Of a stretch of 64,000 bases of DNA, positions 1 through 9,327 are shown piece after piece. The number at the start of each line of letters is the position of its first letter. Within the stretch, counting starts at the first letter, position 1. Under the pieces are notes generated by a model. It saw only the letters and a list, made by a program, of their open reading frames with translations. It searched no databases and was not told the origin of the DNA. Made by a program: the position numbers and the translations under genes. Source of the stretch: DASUNQ01 sp044866775 (GTDB taxonomy: Bacteria; Acidobacteriota; Thermoanaerobaculia; Multivoradales; UBA5704); NCBI GenBank assembly GCA_044866775.1, contig JBIOUG010000035.1:1-64000 (forward strand), in the 5' to 3' direction.

Positions 1-264
1 ACAGGAACCAGATAGGAGGTGTGGTACACCCGGGACGAGCTGGCACGTGACAGCGAAGTCCTCCCTCTGCGTTTGGGGTGTGCTTTATAAATCTGGCGTC
101 TACGCGGTGAAAGCTCTGTGCCTTACCCCGGGAGATCTGCCCAGCGTTCGGCGTCGCCGGACTGAGGGGGGAGAGATCCTCTCTGACCGCTGGACAGAAG
201 TCAGCAGAGGGCAGAGTAGAGGCGCGAGCCTCGAAGGCCCGAACGGTGCCCCGGTAACGTCGGG

Positions 265-1629
265 GTGAATGAGAGGAGCGGTCGCTTCGCGATGAGCCCT
301 GGCACTGCGTCTGTCAAGCAGCTCCTGCTGCCTCTGGTTCCGCCGGAGGACGAAGCCCGGGCTGGAGAGCGGAGAAGAGAGGCTCCGGTTGGTCTTCCGA
401 ACCTGCTCGAGCGCGCGTTGGAGCGATCCAACATGTTTCGTGCGCTGCGGCGAGTTCGCCAGAACAAGGGTGCTCCGGGCGTGGACGGGATGACCGTCGA
501 CGAGCTGCCGAAGTACCTGAAGAAGCACTGGCCGTCACTTCGTGCGGCCCTGCTCGCAGGGCGCTACCGACCGCAACCGGTGCTCCGCAAGGAGATCCCG
601 AAGCTGGGAGGTGGCGTACGCGAGCTGGGGATCCCCACGGTCGTGGACCGGCTGATCCAGCAAGCGGTAATGCAGGCCTTACAGGCAGAGTGGGACCGGA
701 CGTTTTCCCGCTTCAGCTTCGGCTTTCGCCCGCGGCGCTCGGCGCACCAAGCGATCGCCTGTGCGCAGCACTTCCTCCGGGAGGGCTACGCCTGGGTGGT
801 GGATTTGGACCTCGAGCGATTCTTCGACCGCGTGGTGCATGACGTCTTGATGGTGCGGGTAAAGCGGCGGATCGCGGACCCGCGTGTGCTGAAGCTGATC
901 GATCGTTACCTGAAGTCGGGAGTGATGATCGGGGTGACGCTGGAGCCGACGGAGGAAGGCGTGCCGCAAGGTGGCCCGCTGTCTCCGCTGTTGGCGAACC
1001 TGCTCCTCGACGACCTGGATCGCGAGCTGGAAAGGCGCGGTCACCGATTCGTTCGCTATGCCGACGATGCTACCATCTACGTGCGGAGTCAGCGTGCAGG
1101 CGAGCGGGTGATGGCGAGTGTGACCTGCTTCGTGGAGAAGCGCTTGAAGCTGCGGGTGAACCGGGAGAAGAGCGCGGTCGATCGCCCTTGGCGGCGGACG
1201 CTGCTCGGCTTCACATTCGTCGGTCGGACGTATCGCCGGCGGGTCAGCGACAAGGCGCTCCGGGCGCTGCGGTGGAAGCTGAAGAGGATGACCAGCCGGA
1301 CCCGTGGGGTGAGCTTCCGAGGGTTGATGTCCGACCTGCGCAAGGCCCTGGTCGGTTGGCTAGCCTACTTCGGTTTCGGCGATGTGCCGACCGCACTTCA
1401 GGAGTTCGAGAAGTGGATCCGCCGCCGACTGCGGAGCTATCTCTGGAAGCAGTGGGGCAGGCGTGGCTATCGGGAGTTGAAGCGTCGCGGCGTGAGCACC
1501 GATCTCGCCTGGAACACGGCGAAGTCGGCCCACGGCCCGTGGCGTCTGAGCCAGAGTCCAGCGCTGGTCTTCGCGCTGCCCACTGGCTACTTCCGGAAGC
1601 TCGGTCTGCCCAGCCTGGTGAACGGTTAA
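265..1629 (+). CDS. ltrA: Group II intron reverse transcriptase/maturase
   Basis: Encodes the 454-residue intron protein that helps its host RNA fold and splice and reverse-transcribes it at a new DNA site. The RT palm is clear: a QGGPLSPLLANL block followed by the catalytic YADD motif near residue 266. The N-terminal part has the usual RNKGAPGVDGMTV block. The C-terminal part (roughly 330-420) is the GIIM-type maturase domain, containing GWLAYFGFGDV. No HNH endonuclease domain follows, so this is an endonuclease-lacking type. GTG at 265 is used as start; an in-frame ATG at 292 is an alternative. The frame is intact, so the element may be active. Confidence 0.95.
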   Translation: MNERSGRFAMSPGTASVKQLLLPLVPPEDEARAGERRREAPVGLPNLLERALERSNMFRALRRVRQNKGAPGVDGMTVDELPKYLKKHWPSLRAALLAGRYRPQPVLRKEIPKLGGGVRELGIPTVVDRLIQQAVMQALQAEWDRTFSRFSFGFRPRRSAHQAIACAQHFLREGYAWVVDLDLERFFDRVVHDVLMVRVKRRIADPRVLKLIDRYLKSGVMIGVTLEPTEEGVPQGGPLSPLLANLLLDDLDRELERRGHRFVRYADDATIYVRSQRAGERVMASVTCFVEKRLKLRVNREKSAVDRPWRRTLLGFTFVGRTYRRRVSDKALRALRWKLKRMTSRTRGVSFRGLMSDLRKALVGWLAYFGFGDVPTALQEFEKWIRRRLRSYLWKQWGRRGYRELKRRGVSTDLAWNTAKSAHGPWRLSQSPALVFALPTGYFRKLGLPSLVNG

Positions 1630-1651
1630 CGGGAGATTGACTGAATCAGCC

Positions 1652-1726
1652 GAACCGCCGTGTACGTGACCCGTACGCACGGTGGTGTGGGAGGAGGGGC
1701 GCTGCGAGGCGCCCCCCTATCCCGAT
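1652..1726 (+). ncRNA. Group II intron domains V and VI
   Basis: Bases 1652-1685 form a domain V-like hairpin: a gaaccgccgtgtac arm pairs with gtacgcacggtggt around a short loop. Bases 1687-1726 form domain VI, with GGGGCGC pairing to GCGCCCC and a candidate branch-point A near 1719. These are the catalytic and branch-point elements of the ribozyme. No folding program was run. Confidence 0.75.
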
Positions 1727-1727
1727 T

Positions 1728-1771
1728 CCCCTCTCCCATGTGGGAGAGGGGCCAGGGGTGAGGGAGATCGG
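1728..1771 (+). repeat. Dispersed hairpin repeat, copy 1
   Basis: Contains the perfect inverted repeat ccctctcccatgtgggagag followed by gggccaggggtgagggagatcgg. The same core recurs at 29701-29773 (inverted) and 31480-31551. It lies exactly between the intron 3' end and the stop codon of malate synthase. Repeats of this type occur in many high-GC bacterial genomes between genes. Confidence 0.85.
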
Positions 1772-1772
1772 G

Positions 1773-3338
<1,566 letters not shown>

Positions 3339-3358
3339 GATCTCAGTCTTTCCACGAA

Positions 3359-4426
3359 CTACTCGAACAGCGACAGCGGGCGGGGCTCGGCGGCCGCGGG
3401 CTCCGGCTCCGCGGCCTCCGCTTCCACCGTCACCACCACCCCGCCCTCCGGCGACTCCTCCGGCTGCCCGACCACCGCCGGTAGGTAGACGAAGCGGCCG
3501 AGGCCGCGGTGGTACTGGACGCCGGGCGAGGCGGCGCGCGTGGCGCGGAGCTGGTTGAGCTTCGAGTCGAGGTCGTCGATGAAGTGGAGGGCGAGCGCCT
3601 CCGGGGTCATCGGCTCGACCGGCGAGCTGAACTCCTTCTTCCCCTGGTGGGCGAGGACCATGTGCTCGAGGAGGAGCTGGAGGTCCTCGGGGAAGCCCGC
3701 GATCGCGGCGCAGCGCTCGCGCAGCAGGTCGCGCCCGAGCACTACGTGGCCCACCAGGCGGCCGACCAGCGTGTAGTCGTTGACCGGCATCGCCCCGAGC
3801 TCCTGGAGCTTGCCGAGGTCATGGAAGAGGGCGCCGAGGACGAGGAGGTCGCGGTCGAGGTCGCGGTAGTGGCGGCAGATCGCGACCGCCAGCTCGGCCA
3901 TCGACAGCACGTGCTCGAGCAGGCCGCCGCGGTAGGCGTGGTGCATCGACTTGGCGGCGGGGTGCTCGAGCAAGGCTGCGCCGTGGGCCATGAGCGTCTC
4001 GCGCGCCAGGCGCTTGAGCACCGGCCGCTCGACCTCGGTCTCGAGCAGCGCCTCCAGCCGGCGCCAGAGGTCGTGCACGTCCTCCGCCGTGGACGGGACG
4101 AGCAGCGCCTCGTCGAAGCCGAAGCGCCGGTCGTCGTCGGTCGTCTCGCGGCACTCGTCGAGGTTCAACTGGAGCTGGTCGCGGTAGTTCTTGACCTGGC
4201 CGCGGAAGGCGATGAACTGGTGCGGCTCGAACTGGGCGCCGAGCGCCGGGCTGTCGCTCCAGGCTTTGCCCACGATGGAGCCGGAGGCGTCCGCCAGCTC
4301 GAGGTCGAGGAAGCTCTTGCCGTTGCGGTCCTGGCGCAGCTCCTTCTTGGTGACCAGGGCGAAGCCCTGCACCAGGTCCCCGGCCTGCCAGGTCCGGATC
4401 GGAGCGTTGCGGCGCGGCTTGGTCAT
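3359..4426 (-). CDS. YhaM-like OB-fold/HD-domain 3'-5' exoribonuclease
   Basis: A 355-residue protein with an N-terminal OB-fold (about 15-95, containing the DLELADASGSIVGKAW strand pattern) and a C-terminal HD domain (about 150-300). Metal ligands are visible as LLEHVLSM near 170 and FHDLGK at 201-206. This architecture is that of the YhaM family of 3'-5' exonucleases. The last 35 residues are an acidic, Ala/Glu/Pro-rich tail. The start is the ATG at 4426; a much longer open frame runs upstream but is the antisense of the next gene. A divergent promoter region of about 70 bp separates it from the VWFA gene. Confidence 0.88.
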   Translation of the reverse strand: MTKPRRNAPIRTWQAGDLVQGFALVTKKELRQDRNGKSFLDLELADASGSIVGKAWSDSPALGAQFEPHQFIAFRGQVKNYRDQLQLNLDECRETTDDDRRFGFDEALLVPSTAEDVHDLWRRLEALLETEVERPVLKRLARETLMAHGAALLEHPAAKSMHHAYRGGLLEHVLSMAELAVAICRHYRDLDRDLLVLGALFHDLGKLQELGAMPVNDYTLVGRLVGHVVLGRDLLRERCAAIAGFPEDLQLLLEHMVLAHQGKKEFSSPVEPMTPEALALHFIDDLDSKLNQLRATRAASPGVQYHRGLGRFVYLPAVVGQPEESPEGGVVVTVEAEAAEPEPAAAEPRPLSLFE

Positions 4427-4498
4427 GGCGCGGGGAGAGTGTAGTGTCTGGCACCTCGCATGCAAAGTCGGCCTGCCGTGCATCGTTCCACATCGTCC

Positions 4499-7195
4499 AT
4501 GCCGCGTCGTCTCCGCCTCGCGCTCGCCCTCGCCCTGCCCGTGGCGCTGGCCGCCGGCCTCGCGCCGGCCGCCGCCGCGCCGCCGAACGCCAACGACGAC
4601 GTCGACCCGCTCCTCTGGCCGGAGGAGCAGCGGGCCTTCTTCCAGGACGGTCCGGGCCTCCTCCTCGCGGCCGAGCAGCGCGACGCCCTGCTCACCATGG
4701 ACGAGGCCGCGCGCGAGGCGTTCATCCGCGACTTCCTGGCGCGCGATCCGCTGCCGGCGACGCCCGAGAACGAGCTCGTGGCGGCAATCGAGCGGCGCCA
4801 GGCGCTTGCCGCCACCGAGTTCCTCTCGCCGCTCGACGTGCGGGCGCGGCTGCTGTTCCTCAACGGCCAGCCGGCCGAGCGCCTCCTCGTCGACTGCGGC
4901 AACGCCTTCAAGCCGCTCGAGATCTGGGGCTACCCGGCCGGCCTCGACGAGCGCGGCGAGCCACGGCGGCGCGAGCTGGTGGTCTACCGCTTCAAGCCCG
5001 GCCAGGGCTACCGGCTGTGGACGCCGATCGACGGCAAGCGCGCCCTCTACGCCCCGGAGATGGAGTACTGGCTCGAGCAGCTCGAGGAGCTGCGCGGGCG
5101 CATCCGCGCCGTGCGCTTCGACAAGCAGGTCTGCCCCGAGGCGGTGCGCGTCGACCGCGCGACCGGCGTCGACGGGCTCTTCGGCTTCATGCCCGGCCGC
5201 CCGACCGGCCCCGAGATCGAGCGCTTCCTGGCCGCGCCCGACGACCTCGCGGCCTGGGCCCGCGCGGCGCTCGCGACGGCGCCGGCGAAGCAGCCGCCGG
5301 CGGTGCTGCCGACCGAGGGCATCGAGCTGTTCTTCCCCGACCGCCGCGGCCAGCGCCTCCTCGCCCGCGCCCTGCTGACGCTGCCGCCCGGAGCCGCCCA
5401 GGCCTCGACCGGCCCGGAGCCCGTGAAACCGGAAGCGGCGGCGAACGACAAGCAGCCGGCCGGCGCGCGGACACCGGCGGGGAGCGACGCGCCGGCGAGC
5501 GCCGCGCCCGCGCCGGCGACGGCGGAACCGCCGGCGACCCCCGCGAAGCCGGAGCTGCGGCTCGCCGTGCAGGGCCTGCTCGAGCAGGAGGGGCAGGCGT
5601 TCGAGGAGTTCCGGGTGCGCTACCGCCTCGAGCCGCCGGGCGAGGGGGTGCCGCTGGCGCTGGCGATGGAGCGGGCGCTCCGTCCCGGCGGCACGTTCCT
5701 GCTGCGCCTCGAGGTGACCGACGAGGTGAGCGGGAAAAGAGCGCGGCTGGCCCGCGGCTTCAAGGTGCCGCGCGCGCCGCAGGAGCAGGCGCAGCCGGCG
5801 CTGCCCGAGCAGGTCGTCGTGGCGCTCGGCGAGGACATGGCGGAGATGCGCATCGCCGGCCGCGACAGCCTCGTCGTCGTGCCGCCGGAGGAGGACGTGG
5901 TGCTGGGGCTCTGGCGGGCCGAGGCGCTGGTCACCGGCGCGCGCATCGAGAAGGTCGTCTTCCTCGTCGACGGCGAGGTGCAGTTGACGCGCACCCGCCG
6001 CCCGTTCACCGCCGAGGTGCGCCTGGCGGAGTTCCCCTCCGAGCAGGTGGTGCGGGCCGAGGGGTACGACGCCGCCGGCGAGCTGGTGGCCTCGGACGAG
6101 GTGGTGATCAACCAGCCGCGCGGCGCGCTCACGGTGACGATCCTCGAGCCGGTGCGCGGCGCCCGCGCCAGCGGCCGGACGCGGGCGCGGGCCGAGATCG
6201 CGGTGCCCGACGGCCGGCGCCTGCAGCAGGTCGAGTTCCGGGTCAACGACCAGACCGTGGCGACCCTCACCCGGCCGCCGTGGGTGGCGGACGTCGACGT
6301 GCCGGCGGGGGAGGGGATCGTCTACCTCTCGATCGTCGCGGTGCTCGACGACGGCACGCGCGCCGAGGACACGCGGTTCCTCAACGCCCCGGCGAACCTC
6401 GACAACGTTGACGTCACGCTGGTCGAGCTCTACACCACCGTCAACGACCGCTCCGGACAGCCGGCGCTCGGGCTCGGCGTCGAGGACTTCGAGGTGCTCG
6501 AAGGCGGCAAGCCGCAGACGATCACCAAGTTCGAGCTGGTCCAGGACCTGCCGCTCTCGGTGGGGATGGTGATCGACACCTCGGGCTCGATGGTCTCGTC
6601 GCTCGTCGAGGCGCAGCGCGCCGCCGCCGACTTCCTGCGCAACGTGATGACGCCGCGCGACCGCGCCTTCGCCGTCTCGTTCGCCGACAAGCCGGTGCTC
6701 CTGATGCCGCCGACCGACGACACCGAAGGGGTGATCGCCACGCTCCACGGTCTCCAGGCCGCCGGCTACACCTCGCTCCACGACGCGCTGGTCACCAGCC
6801 TCTACTACTTCCGCGGCGTGCGCGGGCAGCGGGCGCTGGTGCTGCTCTCCGACGGCGACGACACGGCGAGCCACACGCCCTTCCGCGAGGCGCTCGAGTA
6901 CGCGCGCCGGAGCGGCGTCGCCGTCTACACGATCGGCCTCGCGGTCTCGCCGCTCTCGGCCGACATCCGCAGGAAGCTCTCGATGCTCTCGAACGAGACC
7001 GGTGGCCGCGCCTTCTTCGTCGAGAAGGCCGGCCAGCTCGTCGGGGTCTACGAGCAGATCGAGAAGGAGCTGCGGAGCCGGTATTACCTCGCGTATACGC
7101 CGAGCGGGGCCGCCGGCGGGGGCGGGTTCAGGCCGGTCGAGGTGAAGGTCAAGAATGGGCTCAAGGCGCGGACGATTCGGGGGTATTACCCTTAA
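4499..7195 (+). CDS. Secreted GWxTD-like/VWFA-domain protein
   Basis: About 898 residues from the ATG at 4499, which gives a clean signal peptide (MPRRLRLALALALPVALAAG); an in-frame ATG at 4460 would add 13 residues with no secretion logic. The N-terminal region (about 40-160) resembles the acidobacterial GWxTD domain, with the AFIRDFLARDPLPATPENE and EIWGYP blocks but no GWxTD motif. An Ala/Pro-rich linker and Ig-like or bacterial-repeat segments follow. The C-terminal third is a VWFA-related domain with a complete MIDAS start DTSGSMVSS near residue 692 and LLSDGDD downstream. The metal-binding residues are intact, suggesting an extracytoplasmic adhesion or scaffold role. Substrate unknown. 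A paralogue lies at 49093-50274. Confidence 0.85.
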   Translation: MPRRLRLALALALPVALAAGLAPAAAAPPNANDDVDPLLWPEEQRAFFQDGPGLLLAAEQRDALLTMDEAAREAFIRDFLARDPLPATPENELVAAIERRQALAATEFLSPLDVRARLLFLNGQPAERLLVDCGNAFKPLEIWGYPAGLDERGEPRRRELVVYRFKPGQGYRLWTPIDGKRALYAPEMEYWLEQLEELRGRIRAVRFDKQVCPEAVRVDRATGVDGLFGFMPGRPTGPEIERFLAAPDDLAAWARAALATAPAKQPPAVLPTEGIELFFPDRRGQRLLARALLTLPPGAAQASTGPEPVKPEAAANDKQPAGARTPAGSDAPASAAPAPATAEPPATPAKPELRLAVQGLLEQEGQAFEEFRVRYRLEPPGEGVPLALAMERALRPGGTFLLRLEVTDEVSGKRARLARGFKVPRAPQEQAQPALPEQVVVALGEDMAEMRIAGRDSLVVVPPEEDVVLGLWRAEALVTGARIEKVVFLVDGEVQLTRTRRPFTAEVRLAEFPSEQVVRAEGYDAAGELVASDEVVINQPRGALTVTILEPVRGARASGRTRARAEIAVPDGRRLQQVEFRVNDQTVATLTRPPWVADVDVPAGEGIVYLSIVAVLDDGTRAEDTRFLNAPANLDNVDVTLVELYTTVNDRSGQPALGLGVEDFEVLEGGKPQTITKFELVQDLPLSVGMVIDTSGSMVSSLVEAQRAAADFLRNVMTPRDRAFAVSFADKPVLLMPPTDDTEGVIATLHGLQAAGYTSLHDALVTSLYYFRGVRGQRALVLLSDGDDTASHTPFREALEYARRSGVAVYTIGLAVSPLSADIRRKLSMLSNETGGRAFFVEKAGQLVGVYEQIEKELRSRYYLAYTPSGAAGGGGFRPVEVKVKNGLKARTIRGYYP

Positions 7196-7311
7196 GACGG
7201 CTCCGTTTCCTTACTTCGAGCGGCTGAGGTCGGGCGAGGTGTTGGTTCACTGGCCAGCGGCGTCGGGGGGCAGCTATAGTCGCAGCGATACGGCACCCGA
7301 TCGGCCTCTAC

Positions 7312-7995
7312 ATGAAGTTCTCGACCCCATTCTCTACCTGCCTCTTTCTCGCCGCCGCGCTGGCAGCCGCTCCCGCCTCGATACCGGCGGCCGAGCAGGA
7401 GGAGGCGCTGCCGAATCGCTTCCGGTTCGAGCGCGCCAATCGGACGTACCGCGACGTCGCTCCCGAGCTGGCGACGTTCGAGCAGGGGGACCTCGCCGTC
7501 CGCTTCGGCTCGCCGCGCAACGCGCTGACCTTGCGTGACCACCTGCTGCGGCTCGAGCCGGGCGCGGGCGGCAGCCATGCCGCCGAGCTGACGGTCGAGG
7601 TCGAAGGGGAGGGGTGGCTGGTGGCGGACGTGACGATCGGCACGCTGACGCGGCGGCTGGAGGACGAGGTGCGGGTGCCGCGGCAGAAGAAGACGCTCGA
7701 GGGGAGGGCGCGACTGGCGCGGGTCGAGGGGGGCTACCGCATCACGCCGGAGCAGCTCCCGCGACGCGTCGAGGTGGCGGTGCGCAGCGGCGTCGGCGGC
7801 CGGCTCCTCGCGCTGTGCGACTCCATGGCGCGGCTGCCGGGCCTCGCGCTCGACTGCTCGGGCGTCGAGCAGGCGGTGACGACCCTCGTCGTCGAGCTGC
7901 CGGACGCGGGGGAGAGCTACCTCCTCCCCGCCGAGGCCCTGACCCGCGACGAGCGCCGGGTGCTCGACGACTACCTGGAGCGCTCGGCGAAGTAG
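7312..7995 (+). CDS. Secreted protein of unknown function
   Basis: A 227-residue protein with a signal peptide (MKFSTPFSTCLFLAAALAAAPA, cleavage near AAEQE). The mature part is beta-rich, with alternating charged and hydrophobic residues and two cysteines near 165-185 (LLALCDSMARL and ALDCSGVEQ) that could form a disulfide. I do not recognise the family. A TATAGT -10-like hexamer sits at about 7274, some 35 bp upstream of the ATG. It is followed within 20 bp by the rhomboid gene, so cotranscription is likely. Confidence 0.75.
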   Translation: MKFSTPFSTCLFLAAALAAAPASIPAAEQEEALPNRFRFERANRTYRDVAPELATFEQGDLAVRFGSPRNALTLRDHLLRLEPGAGGSHAAELTVEVEGEGWLVADVTIGTLTRRLEDEVRVPRQKKTLEGRARLARVEGGYRITPEQLPRRVEVAVRSGVGGRLLALCDSMARLPGLALDCSGVEQAVTTLVVELPDAGESYLLPAEALTRDERRVLDDYLERSAK

Positions 7996-8012
7996 GGCTA
8001 GCCGCCCCCTGC

Positions 8013-8582
8013 ATGCGCTACGCGCCGCTCACGAGGCTCCTGCTCCTCGCCATCGGCGGCGTCTTCCTCGTCGAGATGGCGCTCGGGGGGTCGACGAACC
8101 CCGAGGTGCTCCTCCGCCTGGGCGCCAACCACGCCGAGCTGGTGCTCGGGCAGGGACAGTGGTGGCGCCTCGTGGCCAGCACCTTCCTCCACATCGGGTT
8201 CATGCACCTGCTGCTCAACGGCTGGGCGCTCTTCCAGCTCGGGCCGCTGGTCGAGGCCTGGCTCGGATGGGTGCGGCTGCTCATCATCTACTTCGTGAGC
8301 GGCGTCGCCGGCTCGCTCGCCAGCGTTCTCTGGACCAAGAGCCTGTCGGCCGGCGCCTCGGGCGCCATCTTCGGCATCCTCGGGGCGCTCATCGCTTTCC
8401 TGGTGCGCCGCCACGACCGGCTGCGCCCGGAGGCGCGCTCACTCCTCGGCCAGTTCCTGCTCTGGGCGGTGATCAACGTCATCTTCGGCTTCACCAGCCC
8501 GGGCATCGACAACGCCGCCCACCTGGGCGGCTTCGCGGCCGGGCTGGCGCTGGGGGCGGTGATGGGCGAGCGGACGGCGTAA
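8013..8582 (+). CDS. Rhomboid family intramembrane serine protease
   Basis: A 189-residue polytopic membrane protein. Rhomboid hallmarks are present: catalytic Ser in SAGASGAIFGILGA (TM4), catalytic His in NAAHLGGFAAG (TM6), and the HIGFMHLLLNGWALFQLG segment of TM2 with its conserved HxxxN. Length and six predicted membrane spans match the basic bacterial rhomboid core with no extra domains. These enzymes cut single-span membrane proteins within the bilayer. ATG 8013 is chosen because upstream codons in the frame are antisense-like and hydrophilic. Confidence 0.93.
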   Translation: MRYAPLTRLLLLAIGGVFLVEMALGGSTNPEVLLRLGANHAELVLGQGQWWRLVASTFLHIGFMHLLLNGWALFQLGPLVEAWLGWVRLLIIYFVSGVAGSLASVLWTKSLSAGASGAIFGILGALIAFLVRRHDRLRPEARSLLGQFLLWAVINVIFGFTSPGIDNAAHLGGFAAGLALGAVMGERTA

Positions 8583-8645
8583 GTATCTGATATCATGTCG
8601 TGTTCGGAACCGTCGCGGGGCTCGCCTGCGGCGGGCCACGTCAAC

Positions 8646-8730
8646 CCTAGGAGCCCGTCGCGCTGGTCGCGCGACGGAAGGCGCTCCTAGGATCTGTTGG
8701 AGACGGCGCGAAGGCTTTCGCGCCTAGGAG
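8646..8730. repeat. Composite palindromic repeat (includes ggcgcgaaggctttcgcgcc)
   Basis: Two nested structures lie just upstream of the gene at 8738. CCTAGGAGC (8646-8654) pairs with GCTCCTAGG (8683-8691), enclosing a GTCGCGC/GCGCGAC hairpin. Bases 8705-8724 are a near-perfect 20-bp palindrome of the family also seen at 37395, 44866 and 50289, and CTAGGAG recurs immediately after it. There is no T-run, so it does not look like a simple terminator. Confidence 0.8.
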
Positions 8731-8737
8731 TCACCGC

Positions 8738-9286
8738 ATGGCCACACGGCGCGCACGCAACCGCCTGTTCTACTTCACGGTCGAGGACGAGAGCATCCTC
8801 GCCGAGAGCTTCGCCCAGCTCGAGAAGGACGTCTATGCCATCACCTACAAGGTCGCCGGCACCGAGGACGTCTTCGTCACCACCGCCGAGACCAAGGACG
8901 CGATGGACCGCAACGACATCCCCTACAACCTCCTGGCCGAGGAGGACGGCAACCGCATCTCGCTCTTCCACTCGCCGCTGTCGCGCGAGGAGCTGTCGGA
9001 CTACGAGGACGAGGTCAAAGCGCTGGCGCTCGCCTGCCGCGCCATCGCCCTCGCCTGCGTCGGCGTCAACGGCGAGAGCAACCTGGGCTTCGACCTCTCG
9101 AACGGCTCCAAGCACTACACCTACTTCACCGCTCCCGCCGGGCACACCTTCATCTGGCGTCTCTTCCGCGAGCGCGACGAGGCAGTCGACTTCCTGTCGA
9201 AGCTCACTGCCGGCGAGAAGAAGGCGATCGAGTGGGCGGAGGCGATCCCGCTCGGCACGGCGAAAGAGCTCAAGTCTCCGCATTGA
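8738..9286 (+). CDS. Conserved-looking cytoplasmic protein, function unknown
   Basis: A 182-residue soluble protein without signal or membrane segments. It is acidic in the N-terminal half (DESILAESFAQLEKDVYAI) and has a GHTFIWRLF segment near 145. I do not recognise the family. Good coding character and codon use match the neighbours. The ATG at 8738 follows a cctaggag motif that may serve as ribosome binding site and is itself part of the palindromic repeat. The downstream neighbour, 41 bp away, is xseA. Confidence 0.75.
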   Translation: MATRRARNRLFYFTVEDESILAESFAQLEKDVYAITYKVAGTEDVFVTTAETKDAMDRNDIPYNLLAEEDGNRISLFHSPLSREELSDYEDEVKALALACRAIALACVGVNGESNLGFDLSNGSKHYTYFTAPAGHTFIWRLFRERDEAVDFLSKLTAGEKKAIEWAEAIPLGTAKELKSPH

Positions 9287-9327
9287 GGTTGATCCGGGGG
9301 AGGGACGCCTCCGATAGGCTTGCCACG

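Larger units (their letters stand above)
1..1726 (+). mobile_element. Group II intron, 3' portion (5' end outside window)
   Basis: The first 264 bases are non-coding and rich in short complementary blocks, as expected for intron domains I-IV. They are followed by a maturase gene and then by recognisable domains V and VI. The 3' boundary is placed at about 1726, where the sequence ends in the usual purine-pyrimidine AT after domain VI. The intron 5' end and 5' exon lie left of the window. It abuts a dispersed hairpin repeat (1728-1771) and the 3' end of the malate synthase gene, so it appears to have inserted between genes. The boundary is inferred from the fold and was not tested. Confidence 0.85.

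Noticed and set aside
4427..6874. Upstream extension of the YhaM-like gene to about 1171 codons
   Set aside because: The added part is antisense to the VWFA protein and of shadow composition; the conserved OB-fold begins right after ATG 4426.
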